Source of the DNA: CBDDBH01 sp965225625
GTDB lineage: Bacteria > Pseudomonadota > Gammaproteobacteria > JADZEE01
Assembly (NCBI GenBank): GCA_965225625.1
Contig: CBDDBH010000015.1
Coordinates: forward strand, 30,616-94,615
DNA: 64,000 nt
Direction of reading: 5' to 3'
Below are positions 52,786 to 62,178 of this stretch, one piece after another. A program made the translations under genes and the position numbers. A model generated the notes under the pieces. It searched no databases. It was given only the letters and a program-made list of their open reading frames with translations, and was not told the origin of the DNA. Each line of letters begins with the position of its first letter. Position 1 is the stretch's first letter.

Positions 52786-54087
52786 TCACTCGTGTCTTAT
52801 TCGGGCTAGCGCATCGATAACGCGAAAACAGGTTTCAAAAGCGGCTACGCCAACGGGTGCCGCCCAGCGGAATGGAAACCCCTTGAAATCGAGATCGTCG
52901 AAGGGAGTTTTGCCATCGGGATCTCCCAGAATTTTCAGTGCAACCTTGTGGCCGAACCAAGTCGAGCGAGATACGCCGGTGCCGCAATAACCTGCCGCGT
53001 ACCAAACGCCGTCATGAAAACCGAGATGTGGCAAGGTATCGCTGGTGTATGCGATATAACCTGACCATGCGTGGGTGATCCCAACATCTTCCAGCGAGGG
53101 GAACACGCGGCGCATTTCTCGTATTAGGTGCCGATAAGCAAGGTATGTATCGCGCGGTGCAAGCCGACCAACGCGGCCACCAAATAGCAGACATTTGCCG
53201 TCGCTCGAAGGACGGTAGTAGTGAAATACGCGCGCCGTACTGCCATATACGCGGCCATGTGGTAGCAGCTCTTTGATGACAGATCGGGATAACTCTTCTG
53301 TCGCAATCGTGCTGACGCCAATGGGGACGAGTCGTTTATGAAAATAGGGTAAGCACCGCTGGCTATAACCGTTCGTCGCAACAACGACTACACCGCTGTT
53401 TATGAGGCCACGCGTCGTTTGCACTTCGAAACTGTTGGCTTTGCGCTTTACGCTGAGCACAGGTGTGTGATCCAGGATGCTCACACCGGCAGACAGGGCG
53501 CACGCAATCAATCCCTGATGATAGAGTCCAGGGTGCAGTGCGGCGTCATCAGGTAAGACAGAACCACCGAAATAACACTCCGTTCCAACCTCACGGTGTT
53601 GTTCGGCTTTGGGTACCATGAAAAATTCGACACCCGCGAAACGCTTCAGATCTTCCAGATCTCTAGCCATGGTATCGTAGTGGGCCGAGGCCACCGCGCC
53701 CCGAAAGCGCCCGACTCTATGAAACTCACAGTTGATCTTCTCTTTCCCGATCAATTCAGCGATATAGCGCAGCATATCTGTACCGGCATTTACTAAATCG
53801 ATCGCACGTTTTCGGCCATAAAGATCAACCAAGCGTTGTACTGTGAATTTTTGGTTACCGCTGCCGACCTGACCGTTGTTGCGGGTGCTGGCCCCATAGC
53901 CGACGGAATTTGCGTCAAGCACCAAGACTGAACGCCCGGCACGAGCCAATGTCAGAGCTGCGGACAATCCCGTGTAGCCTGAGCCGACGACTGCGACGTC
54001 GATTTCTGGCGGCAGTGGTTGTCGAGCTAAGCGGATGCTAGGGGCCGCCTCCCACCACCAGGGCATGAACTTAATCCCTTGGCTCAT
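52786..54087 (-). CDS. FAD-dependent amine/D-amino-acid oxidase family protein
   Basis: 433 aa, DAO family. The N-terminal dinucleotide site DVAVVGSGYTGLSAALTLARAGRSVLVLDA is clear, preceded by a WWW-containing N-terminus as in gamma-glutamylputrescine oxidoreductase-like proteins. STRNNGQVGSG, VVATNGY, GRVGR and YAAGYCGTGVSRSTWFG complete the fold. It oxidises an amine or imino acid with release of the keto or aldehyde product. It is divergent from the molybdenum hydroxylase operon (115-bp gap), so it may handle an amine from the same pathway. Confidence 0.9.
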   Translation of the reverse strand: MSQGIKFMPWWWEAAPSIRLARQPLPPEIDVAVVGSGYTGLSAALTLARAGRSVLVLDANSVGYGASTRNNGQVGSGNQKFTVQRLVDLYGRKRAIDLVNAGTDMLRYIAELIGKEKINCEFHRVGRFRGAVASAHYDTMARDLEDLKRFAGVEFFMVPKAEQHREVGTECYFGGSVLPDDAALHPGLYHQGLIACALSAGVSILDHTPVLSVKRKANSFEVQTTRGLINSGVVVVATNGYSQRCLPYFHKRLVPIGVSTIATEELSRSVIKELLPHGRVYGSTARVFHYYRPSSDGKCLLFGGRVGRLAPRDTYLAYRHLIREMRRVFPSLEDVGITHAWSGYIAYTSDTLPHLGFHDGVWYAAGYCGTGVSRSTWFGHKVALKILGDPDGKTPFDDLDFKGFPFRWAAPVGVAAFETCFRVIDALARIRHE

Positions 54088-54202
54088 TCGATCAATTTCA
54101 GACGTTGCTTAGTGTTGACAGCCGTATAGAATATCCGAAATTCGCCTATTATGAAGAGCGACGCGCCACGATCAGAGGCGGCTATTCTGACCGAACCCCG
54201 AT

Positions 54203-55069
54203 ATGGAATTCCGGACCGTACATACCCTTGAAGAGGGCCTAGAAGAGCTGGCACGGTTTGGTGAAGACGCCAAGGTGCTTGCGGGGGGCACGGACCTCAT
54301 CGTGCAACTCAAACGGGGCGAAATCTCCGCGCCGATAGTTCTCAATATCGAACCCCTGCGAGCACTCGATTTCATTCACAACTCCGGGGGTGCTGAAATA
54401 GGTGCATTGACAACGCATCGAACAATCGCAGGTTCAAGTGTACTTTACGTGTATACCAGTCTACGGCACGCGGCAAATCAGGTAGGAGGTTGGCAGACGC
54501 AAATGGTCGGCACCATTGGCGGCAACATTTGCAATGCCTCGCCGGCTGCGGATACCTTGCCGCCCCTATTGGTGCATGGTGCGGAAGTTCAGCTCATCAG
54601 TGCAAGGCGTGGACCCCGCTGGCTGGCGCTCGAGGACTTCATCGAGGATCGACGCAAAACGGCATGCGCGGCTGACGAAATCCTCGTCGGATTGAGACTT
54701 GAGCCGGTGAAATCCCGATCTTCAGATGCTTATTACAAGGTGGGTCGCCGCGGAGCCATGGAGATTGCAATTGCCGGTGTTGCGACGAGAATCACTGTGA
54801 GCAATGATGGGAATACCATAGAAGACGCACGGGTTGCCGTATGCTCCGTCGGGCCCCGTGCTTACCGCGCGAGCGCCGTGGAAACATTCTTGTGCGGGCA
54901 AGCGGCCGATCCGACGATTCTCAAGGAAGCTGGCGAGCTATTGGTAGCAAGCACATCGGCAATTGACGATATTCGCAGCTCGCGAGATTACCGGCAACGC
55001 GTGTTGCCCAAAGTTCTGACTCATCTAATTAATGAATGTATTGAAGCGGCGCGAATCGGAATCCACTAG
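54203..55069 (+). CDS. Molybdenum hydroxylase FAD subunit (CoxM-like)
   Basis: 288 aa. The FAD-binding VAO/PCMH-type domain shows LAGGTDLIVQLKRG and TIGGNICNASPAADTLPPLLVHGAEV, followed by the CO-dehydrogenase flavoprotein C-terminal domain (YYKVGRRGAMEIAIAGVA). It transfers electrons from the [2Fe-2S] subunit to NAD or another acceptor. First gene of the FAD-FeS-Mo operon. No strong Shine-Dalgarno sequence is seen before ATG 54203. Confidence 0.92.
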   Translation: MEFRTVHTLEEGLEELARFGEDAKVLAGGTDLIVQLKRGEISAPIVLNIEPLRALDFIHNSGGAEIGALTTHRTIAGSSVLYVYTSLRHAANQVGGWQTQMVGTIGGNICNASPAADTLPPLLVHGAEVQLISARRGPRWLALEDFIEDRRKTACAADEILVGLRLEPVKSRSSDAYYKVGRRGAMEIAIAGVATRITVSNDGNTIEDARVAVCSVGPRAYRASAVETFLCGQAADPTILKEAGELLVASTSAIDDIRSSRDYRQRVLPKVLTHLINECIEAARIGIH

Positions 55070-55082
55070 GGAGATCCAGAGC

Positions 55083-55550
55083 TTGGAATTACGTCTGTCG
55101 GTTAATGGTCGTGAGCGCGTTTGCGACGTTCGGGCAGACGACACGCTGTTGGATGTCTTGCGCGGTCAGCTGCGCTTGACCGGCACCAAAGACGGATGTC
55201 GTGAAGGCGAGTGCGGTGCGTGTACCGTGCTGATTGATGGACGCGCAGTTGATTCGTGCATTTATGCCGCACTGGCTGCACAGGATAGCGAGGTGGAAAC
55301 TATCGAAGGCTTAGCCGCTTCAGGGGAGCTGAATTCGCTGCAGCGCGCTTTTGCGGAGGCGGGCGGCGTTCAATGTGGGTTCTGCACGCCGGGGTTCGTC
55401 ATGATGCTAACCGCATTGCTCCGTCGTCACCCGCATCCGGATCCGCAACTACTGCGTGAAGCACTTGCCGGAAATATATGCCGGTGTACCGGCTATACCC
55501 AGATCGAAGAGGCTGTACTTCGACTGACACTCACCGAGGACCGGGCATGA
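55083..55550 (+). CDS. Molybdenum hydroxylase [2Fe-2S] subunit (CoxS-like)
   Basis: 155 aa from TTG 55083, which has AGGGAG at 55068-55073 in good spacing; ATG 55032 would overlap the upstream gene by 38 bp and add 17 atypical residues. The plant-type cluster is CREGECGACTVLIDGRAVDSC and the all-helical second cluster is CGFCTPGF...CRCTGY, the two-cluster pattern of the xanthine oxidase family. The stop overlaps the Mo-subunit start by four bases. Confidence 0.93.
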   Translation: MELRLSVNGRERVCDVRADDTLLDVLRGQLRLTGTKDGCREGECGACTVLIDGRAVDSCIYAALAAQDSEVETIEGLAASGELNSLQRAFAEAGGVQCGFCTPGFVMMLTALLRRHPHPDPQLLREALAGNICRCTGYTQIEEAVLRLTLTEDRA

Positions 55551-57829
55551 GCGTCATAGGTACCGCCGTTGGTCGATCCGATGCGACGGCAAAATTGACC
55601 GGTACCGCGGTTTATACCGTCGATTATGAAGAGCCTGGTCAGCTTTACGGACGATTACTACGCTCGCCCGTGCCATCTGGGCGCATTGTTTCTTTGGACA
55701 CGAGCGCCGCAGCAAGAATGGCTGGAGTCCACGCGATCGTGACCGCGGCCGATACTCCCGGCAATTTGGCCGGTTGGGTGCTGAGGGAACAGCCCCTGTT
55801 TGCCACGGAGTTCGTGCGCTATGAAGGTGAACCCGTCGCCGCCGTCGTCGCCGATTCGGAGGAACAGGCGATAGCCGCCGTTACCGCTATCGCGCTGAAA
55901 ATCGAGGAGTTGCCCGCCGTCGGCGATTTACAGACCGCACTCGATGAGACCGCACCGCTGGTACATCCGGACTGGGCGGATTTCATCCCGGTGTCCGGGC
56001 AGGATCACCCGCGACGAGGCAACATCGCCGCAGAGTTGATCAGCGACCCCGGCAATGTCGATGACGCGTTTTCGCGAGCCCATCGCGTGATTGAAGATCG
56101 ATTTACCAGCGCCCGCCAGTATCAGGCCTACATCGAGCCCAAGAGCGCCGTAGGGATCTACCGCGACGGTCGTTACATCGTCCACACGGGCCATCAATTT
56201 CCGTTCAACATCAGGGATCGAATTGCGCAGTATCTGGACTGCCGCCCCTCCGATGTCAGAGTCATCGGCCATGCCATTGGGGGTGGTTTCGGTGCCAAAC
56301 TCGACGCCTCGCTGGAGCCGTATGCTGTAATCCTGTCGAAGGCGGCTGAGGGACGGCCGGTGAAGATCGTCAACTCGAGAGCCGAGGACATGTTGACTTG
56401 TCCGTGCCGCGAGAATGCCATTGTTCGCGTCCGGTCAGGATTGGATGCCGAAGGCAACCTCATCGTTCGGGAGCTCGTGTGTGACATGGACAATGGCGCC
56501 TACACAGGCGAAATGGCATGGATGCCGAGCATTGCAATGCACATCGCCGGCAGCGTTTATCGTGTCGGTACGGCGCGGGTCATCGCCCGATTGCACTACA
56601 CGAATACCGCGCCAACTGGCGCGATGCGAGGGGTTTCCGGAGTGTATCTTTACGCCGCCCTGGAACGACACATGGATCACATTGCGCAAGAACTCGGGGT
56701 GGACCGGCGAGCCTTCCGCCTACGGCACCTATTCGAAGATGGCGATCAGCTCCTCAATGGACAGCGCCTTCCCGATGCCGGGATACTGCGAGTAGCCTTT
56801 GATGCGGTAGAGCGTGTGGCGCCATGGGCGCATACCGGGAAACAGAAAAGGCGTTATCGGGGGACTGGAATTGCAGCAGCAATTTGGCTGACGAACCCTA
56901 TGCCGGGTTCCGTGATCATAAAGCTCAACGAGGACGGTACTGCCAACGTCATCACGGCAGCGAACGATAACGGCTCAGGTGCGGTTTCGATGGGTTTGAC
57001 GCAGATTGTTGCCGAGGCACTGGGATTGCGCCCGACGGACATTCGAATTTCAGAACCCGACACCGACAGCGGCTGTTTCGACGGCGGATCGCAGGGGAGC
57101 CGCACTACCCAGCTTGTCGGGCGCGCCGCGTTGATCGCAGCGGCCGAAGTCAAAACCAAGATCTTTGAAGTCGCAGCAAACCTCCTGGAGGCGAATCCTA
57201 CCGATCTCGTGCTTCGCGATGGCAAGGTGTGCATCAAAGGCGATGCCTCGGCAGCCGTGCCACTAGCCACGGTCGCCACCGCTGCAACCTGGGGTACCGG
57301 CCCCATAGCCGGTACCGGCAGTTTCACAACACCTGCAGTTCCCTTTAATCCCGGTTGCGCGAGCGGTTTGCTGTTTCCATTCATGCCGACGCCGACTTAT
57401 CACGTACATCTGGCAGAAGTCGAAATCAATCCGATTACCGGTAATGTCCGCGTCGTGCGGTACGTCGTCGCACAGGAAGTCGGCAAAGTGATCAACCCCG
57501 TCGGGGTTCGTGGCCAGATCCAGGGCGCCGTCGCGCAGGGCATCGGACACACGCTTTACGAAAGCTTGAGAATCCAGGATAGCCGCTATGTCGAGCGGAC
57601 CCTGGAGTCGTATCGACTACCGCTCGCAATCGATACTCCTGAGGTGGAAGTGATTACTTTGGAACACCCAAACAGGGACGGACCCTATGGTGCCAAGGGA
57701 GTTGGGGAACCAGCAATTTTGTTGCCAGCCGCGACCATAGCTAATGCTGTGAGTGACGCGATCGGCAAGCCGTTCAACAGCATTCCGATTACGCCGGAAG
57801 ATGTCTTAGCGGCGCTCGATGGCGAATAA
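55547..57829 (+). CDS. Molybdenum hydroxylase large (Mo-binding) subunit, xanthine-dehydrogenase family
   Basis: 760 aa from ATG 55547. Aldehyde oxidase/xanthine dehydrogenase a/b hammerhead domain (about 15-125), then the Mo domain: GHQFPFNIRD, GGGFGAKLDASLEPYA, NTAPTGAMRGVSGVY, and the catalytic glutamate in YGAKGVGEPAILLPAA. The CO-dehydrogenase AYxCSFR active loop is absent, so it is not a form I CoxL. Enzymes of this group hydroxylate N-heterocycles or aldehydes with water. The genes downstream (hydantoinase-like, DUF917) suggest a lactam or hydantoin product. Confidence 0.93.
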   Translation: MSVIGTAVGRSDATAKLTGTAVYTVDYEEPGQLYGRLLRSPVPSGRIVSLDTSAAARMAGVHAIVTAADTPGNLAGWVLREQPLFATEFVRYEGEPVAAVVADSEEQAIAAVTAIALKIEELPAVGDLQTALDETAPLVHPDWADFIPVSGQDHPRRGNIAAELISDPGNVDDAFSRAHRVIEDRFTSARQYQAYIEPKSAVGIYRDGRYIVHTGHQFPFNIRDRIAQYLDCRPSDVRVIGHAIGGGFGAKLDASLEPYAVILSKAAEGRPVKIVNSRAEDMLTCPCRENAIVRVRSGLDAEGNLIVRELVCDMDNGAYTGEMAWMPSIAMHIAGSVYRVGTARVIARLHYTNTAPTGAMRGVSGVYLYAALERHMDHIAQELGVDRRAFRLRHLFEDGDQLLNGQRLPDAGILRVAFDAVERVAPWAHTGKQKRRYRGTGIAAAIWLTNPMPGSVIIKLNEDGTANVITAANDNGSGAVSMGLTQIVAEALGLRPTDIRISEPDTDSGCFDGGSQGSRTTQLVGRAALIAAAEVKTKIFEVAANLLEANPTDLVLRDGKVCIKGDASAAVPLATVATAATWGTGPIAGTGSFTTPAVPFNPGCASGLLFPFMPTPTYHVHLAEVEINPITGNVRVVRYVVAQEVGKVINPVGVRGQIQGAVAQGIGHTLYESLRIQDSRYVERTLESYRLPLAIDTPEVEVITLEHPNRDGPYGAKGVGEPAILLPAATIANAVSDAIGKPFNSIPITPEDVLAALDGE

Positions 57830-57846
57830 AGATCAGGACAACCTTC

Positions 57847-59394
57847 ATGCGCATCGGGGTAGATGTCGGCGGAACTAATACTGATGCGGTCCTAATGGAC
57901 GGCAGGCAAGTGCTCGGTGCGGTCAAGTCCACTACGACGTCGGATATAGGGACGGGGATTGTTTCCTCCATCAGCGCGCTGTTGAAACAAGCCGGTGCGC
58001 AACCTGACAGGATACGCGCAGTAATGATTGGAACGACGCAATTCACAAACGCGTTCGTGGAACGAAAACGTTTGGAGAGAGTTGGCGTTCTACGATTGTG
58101 TTTACCCGCCGCGAGCAGTCTACGTCCGCTTGTCGACTGGCCCAAGGACCTTATTGCCGGTATTGGCGAGCACACTGTTCTTGCACACGGTGGCTATCAA
58201 TACGATGGACGCTGGATTCACCCGCTAGACGATGACGAAATACTGGAGGCAGCGCGCTACTTTACCGCGGAGGGCATCAGATCAGTCGCCGTCTCGTGCG
58301 TATTTGCCCCCATCAATGAGCAAATGGAGCAGCACGCAGCCAAGCTTCTTGTTTCATCGATGCCGGACGTCAAGCTGTCGCTTTCGAACGAGCTTGGTCG
58401 TGTAAGTCTGATTGAGCGCGAGAACGCAACCATTATGAATGCGTCCTTGACGACGCTGGCGCAACAGGTAGTCGACGCGTTTGAACGCGCACTTGCGGAG
58501 CTCTCGATTGACGCTCCGTTTTTTATCAGTCAAAACGACGGCACCTTGATGCAACCCGGATATGTACGTAAGTACCCGGTGCTTACATTCGCATCAGGTC
58601 CGACTAACAGTATGCGTGGCGCCGCTTTTCTATCCGGTCTCCAAGATGCAATAGTTGTTGATATCGGAGGAACGACGACTGATGTCGGAGTCATCGTCAA
58701 TGGATTTCCAAGGGAGTCGGCTATTGCGGTGGACATCGGAGGGGTACGCACTAACTTTAGGATGCCTGACATACTTTCGATCGGCCTGGGAGGCGGTAGT
58801 CTGGTTCGCTCTGATTCGGACACCGTCATTGTTGGGCCCGAGTCGGTGGGTTACCGACTGGAAGAGGACGCGCTCGTCTTCGGTGGTACAGTGATGACGG
58901 CGACCGATCTCGCGGTGGCGGCTGGAGCGTCGAAGGTCGGCGATCCACAGCGAGTCAACGACATTGATCACGAGTTCGTGGATTTGGGGATCGACAGAAT
59001 TCACCAGATGGTGGGGGAAGCAATCGACCGTATGAAGACTTCCGCTCAGCCAGTACCCGTGGTACTCGTAGGTGGCGGGGCGATACTGGTTTCCCGTGAT
59101 TTGGATGGGGTTTCCACGCTCCAGATCCCTGATAACGCGGATGTAGCGAATGCGATTGGTGCGTCGCTTGCACAGGTCGGTGGTGAGGTGGATCGCGTCT
59201 TCTGTTATGAGCAAACTGGGAGAGAACAAGCACTCGAGGTGGCTCAGCGCGAGGCGCGCGAGAATGCGGTAGACGCCGGGGCGTTCTCCGAGACGGTCGA
59301 TATCCTCGATATCGAAGAGATTCCTCTCGCCTATTTACCCGGCGGGGCGGTACGCGTGCGTGTTAAAGCGGTCGGCGATCTGGCAATACCGTGA
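57847..59394 (+). CDS. HyuA-like hydantoinase/5-oxoprolinase family protein
   Basis: 515 aa. N-terminal actin-like ATPase fold with the phosphate loop GVDVGGTNTDAVL and the second site VVDIGGTTTDVGVIVNG, plus IGLGGGSLVRSDS and PVVLVGGGAILVSRDL. Full-length HyuA/oxoprolinase A subunits are near 690 residues, so this is the shorter form found beside DUF917 proteins. The family hydrolyses cyclic amide bonds in an ATP-dependent way. It starts 17 bp after the Mo-subunit gene. Confidence 0.9.
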   Translation: MRIGVDVGGTNTDAVLMDGRQVLGAVKSTTTSDIGTGIVSSISALLKQAGAQPDRIRAVMIGTTQFTNAFVERKRLERVGVLRLCLPAASSLRPLVDWPKDLIAGIGEHTVLAHGGYQYDGRWIHPLDDDEILEAARYFTAEGIRSVAVSCVFAPINEQMEQHAAKLLVSSMPDVKLSLSNELGRVSLIERENATIMNASLTTLAQQVVDAFERALAELSIDAPFFISQNDGTLMQPGYVRKYPVLTFASGPTNSMRGAAFLSGLQDAIVVDIGGTTTDVGVIVNGFPRESAIAVDIGGVRTNFRMPDILSIGLGGGSLVRSDSDTVIVGPESVGYRLEEDALVFGGTVMTATDLAVAAGASKVGDPQRVNDIDHEFVDLGIDRIHQMVGEAIDRMKTSAQPVPVVLVGGGAILVSRDLDGVSTLQIPDNADVANAIGASLAQVGGEVDRVFCYEQTGREQALEVAQREARENAVDAGAFSETVDILDIEEIPLAYLPGGAVRVRVKAVGDLAIP

Positions 59395-59433
59395 GCCCTG
59401 CCTTCCTTAAGCCTCGCCAACCATGGATGCAGT

Positions 59434-60546
59434 ATGGAAACCGATAAGACTTCATTAATAGACCTGGCCCGTGGGGCTGCATTTCTCGGGGCCGGCGGGG
59501 GTGGTGACCCTTATATCGGCCGGCTGATGTTGCAGCAGGAATTTGAAAACGGTGCGAGCTTGAATCTGGTCGATGTGGCCTCAGTGCCGGATGATGCCCT
59601 GGTAGTTCCAGTCGCTACCATGGGGGCGCCGACGGTAATGAATGAGCGCATCCCAAGCAGCGATGCGACCATTGCGGCAGTGCGCAAGCTGGAGGCGCTA
59701 AAAGGACGGGATGTCGATTACATAGCCCCGGCAGAGGCCGGCGGCATCAACTGTACATTACCGCTGGTAATCGGCTCCCGCATGGGCCTTCCCGTGATTG
59801 ACGGCGATGGTATGGGTCGCGCATTTCCCGAATTACAGATGGTCACGTTTGCCATCCAAGGTGTCCCAGCCTCGCCGGTCGTGCTTGCAACAGACGAAGG
59901 AGATCTTGTCGTAGTCTATGGCAGCAGCAATCTGCGCGCCGAACAGCTCGCCCGCACAGTCGTGACCGAAATGGGTGGAATGGCGCAAATAGCGCTGTAT
60001 GCCATGTCAGGGCGGGAATTGAAGGAATCGGCGATCGCTGGCACCGTCAGTCTAGCACGACGTATCGGTGCAGAAATCCGTAGTGCTCGTGAGCGACACC
60101 AGGATCCATTCGAAAGCCTGATTTCGTTTCTTGGACAACCAGATGTTCAACGCTTCGCGCACGTAATATTCGACGGAAAGATCAGAGATCTCAAGAGAGA
60201 AACAACACGCGGGTTTTCGGTAGGTAAAGTGATCATTGATTCTATGGGTGCGGATAAGGAAGTCTGTGAAATCTTGTTCCAGAACGAATTTCTGGTGGCC
60301 CGAATTGGAACCCGCACACTCACGATCGTGCCGGACATTATCTCAATACTTGATAGGGAGACGGCCGAACCCATTACTACAGATGGGCTGAAATATGGGC
60401 AGCGCGTCAAGGTATTGGGAATGAGCGTACCGCCCATCATGCGCACGGAAGCTGCGCTGTCCACTTTCGGACCCGCTGTATTCGGTCTTCAAGAAGAATA
60501 TGTTCCCATTGAAAGACTCACAGAGTCGTGCACCGAGAGCGTTTGA
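59434..60546 (+). CDS. DUF917 family protein, predicted hydantoinase partner
   Basis: 370 aa with the DUF917 opening DLARGAAFLGAGGGGDPYIGRLM and the later segments APAEAGGINCTLPLVIGSRMGLPVIDGDGMGRAFPELQMVTF and RDLKRETTRGFSVGKVII. DUF917 proteins are usually encoded beside a HyuA-like subunit and are thought to be its partner, but the biochemistry is not established. Spacing to the upstream gene is 39 bp and to the next 26 bp. Confidence 0.87.
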   Translation: METDKTSLIDLARGAAFLGAGGGGDPYIGRLMLQQEFENGASLNLVDVASVPDDALVVPVATMGAPTVMNERIPSSDATIAAVRKLEALKGRDVDYIAPAEAGGINCTLPLVIGSRMGLPVIDGDGMGRAFPELQMVTFAIQGVPASPVVLATDEGDLVVVYGSSNLRAEQLARTVVTEMGGMAQIALYAMSGRELKESAIAGTVSLARRIGAEIRSARERHQDPFESLISFLGQPDVQRFAHVIFDGKIRDLKRETTRGFSVGKVIIDSMGADKEVCEILFQNEFLVARIGTRTLTIVPDIISILDRETAEPITTDGLKYGQRVKVLGMSVPPIMRTEAALSTFGPAVFGLQEEYVPIERLTESCTESV

Positions 60547-60572
60547 TGAGTTGAATCGTAGCGGAGGAGCTT

Positions 60573-61544
60573 ATGGCTGATCCTGTTGGAGTGCTGTTCC
60601 ATGGCTCGACGCCGCCAGCCGATCTGGTGAGGCTATGTCAGATCGCAGAGGACGTCGGATTTTCCGAGCTTTGGCTCAGCGAAGACTATTTCCTGATGGG
60701 TGCTTTTTCCAGCGCCGCCATGGCGCTGCAGGGAACACAGTCGATTCCCGTTGGCATCGGAATCGTTTCCTCGGTCGCTCGCCACCCTGCAGTTGCTGCG
60801 ATGGAAATCTCGACACTGGCAAGCGCGTACCCAGGTCGCCTACGGGTTGGCATTGGACATGGCGTACCTGCGTGGACTAAGCAGATGGGGCTTTATCCAA
60901 AATCACAGATCCGCGCATTGCGGGAAGCGGTAACCGGCATCAGGCGCTTGCTGGCCGGTGAGACGGTTAACGAGTCCGGACATTTTCAGTTCCAGGCGAT
61001 CCAGTTGCAGCATCCGGTCGAAGGTGTGCCGATCTACACCGGGGTGGTTGGACCGAAATCTCTCGCGTTATCCGGCGAAGTTGCCGACGGAACCGTAATT
61101 TCGGCGCTGGCCGGGCCGAAATATGTCGAATACGCGCGTAAGCTGATCGCCGACGCAGCGAACGCGCGCGCTGGTGAACATGCCTTACCCGTTTACGTAC
61201 TATATTGTGTTGATGAAGATCGAAAAAAGGCGCGCAGCGTCGCGAGATCCGTCGCGGCGTTTTATCTAAGCGCGATGGGACCGACAGCCCTTACCGAAGT
61301 GTACGGAATAAATGACGTTCTCAAGGATTTACTCGAACAGGGCGGTCCGGAATCCGTTGAGGCGGAAATGCCAGAGGAGTGGCTGGACTGGCTCAGCATT
61401 GCCGGCGAGCCTGAGGAATGCGCGGAGCGGATAAAGTTACTGCACGCCGCCGGCGCGAGTTCTGTGGTATTGGCACCCGTTCCAGCGGAAACCACAGAAA
61501 CTCAGATCCAGCTTACCGCGGCGCGGGTCTTACCGAGGTTGTGA
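60573..61544 (+). CDS. LLM-class flavin-dependent oxidoreductase
   Basis: 323 aa, luciferase-like TIM barrel. The GVLFHGSTPPADLVRLCQIAEDVGFSELWLSEDYF N-terminus, IPVGIGIVSSVARHPAVAAMEISTLASAYPGRLRVGIGHG and PIYTGVVGPKSLALSGEVADGTVISALAGP are the family's conserved strands. Members use FMNH2 with O2 or F420. RutA-like LLM enzymes open pyrimidine rings, and other members oxidise heterocycles, so a role in the same heterocycle pathway is plausible. GGAGG precedes the ATG. Confidence 0.9.
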   Translation: MADPVGVLFHGSTPPADLVRLCQIAEDVGFSELWLSEDYFLMGAFSSAAMALQGTQSIPVGIGIVSSVARHPAVAAMEISTLASAYPGRLRVGIGHGVPAWTKQMGLYPKSQIRALREAVTGIRRLLAGETVNESGHFQFQAIQLQHPVEGVPIYTGVVGPKSLALSGEVADGTVISALAGPKYVEYARKLIADAANARAGEHALPVYVLYCVDEDRKKARSVARSVAAFYLSAMGPTALTEVYGINDVLKDLLEQGGPESVEAEMPEEWLDWLSIAGEPEECAERIKLLHAAGASSVVLAPVPAETTETQIQLTAARVLPRL

Positions 61545-61586
61545 GCACTAACAGCAAGGATCCACGAGGGCCATGGAGCAATCAAG

Positions 61587-61901
61587 ATGTCTAAAACAGT
61601 ATTCTTTCTTACTAAACTCGCCGACGAAAAAGAGCGTGAACGCTATGAAGACTGGGTGCGGGAAACTGATATACCCGCGGCCAGGGCCCTTCCCGGAGTC
61701 AAAAGCTATCGAGTAATCCGTATCGAAGGCCCGGTGATGGAGGGCGTACCGGCGCCATCTTACGATTATCTTGAAATCATAGAGGTCGAAAGCGTTGAGG
61801 CTTACCAACAAGCCTTGAAGGACGTTGATCCGCAACTCTTAGAGCAATTCACGAGTTTCATCGGCACTTTCGAGATTGGACACGGTAGCGAACTCGCGTA
61901 A
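61587..61901 (+). CDS. Small ferredoxin-fold protein (ABM/EthD-like)
   Basis: 104 aa, beginning 42 bp after the LLM gene. A single dimeric alpha/beta-barrel domain: VFFLTKLADEKERERYEDWVRETDIPAARALPGVKSYRVIRIEG then YDYLEIIEVESVEAYQQALKDV. The sequence resembles EthD/REDY-type proteins such as HapK, which bind small metabolites; no catalytic residue can be named. Last gene of the operon. Confidence 0.82.
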   Translation: MSKTVFFLTKLADEKERERYEDWVRETDIPAARALPGVKSYRVIRIEGPVMEGVPAPSYDYLEIIEVESVEAYQQALKDVDPQLLEQFTSFIGTFEIGHGSELA

Positions 61902-62124
61902 GCGACCGTTCCTCGTTTCGTTGCGCATAGGCAACATGCAGTCTGCCATTTCGACACGGAGTGCTTCGGTTGACAACTTCAGCCTCAAATCATACGATTT
62001 AATAAGGATATCGTATCCATTATGCGGATATAGTGACCGCTGCCAATCATTCTTAGCTCGTTAATCATAAATTATCGCCCAATGCTTAGAGCAGGACTTA
62101 GCCTGTCTCATTTCAACAAAAAGT

Positions 62125-62164
62125 ACTAAAACAGATGACTAGATACTAAAACAGATGACTAGAT
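62125..62164. repeat. Perfect tandem 20-bp duplication
   Basis: ACTAAAACAGATGACTAGAT occurs twice in direct succession (62125-62144 and 62145-62164), ending 14 bp before the TonB receptor start codon at 62179. It lies in the leader between operon and receptor, so it changes the 5' untranslated region; each unit contains an ATG (ATGACTAGA). Confidence 0.97.
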
Positions 62165-62178
62165 TAGGGGTGAGAAAA

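Noticed and set aside
55547..57829. Aerobic CO dehydrogenase large subunit
   Set aside because: The AYxCSFR active loop is missing (GAMRGVSG instead), so CO oxidation cannot be claimed.
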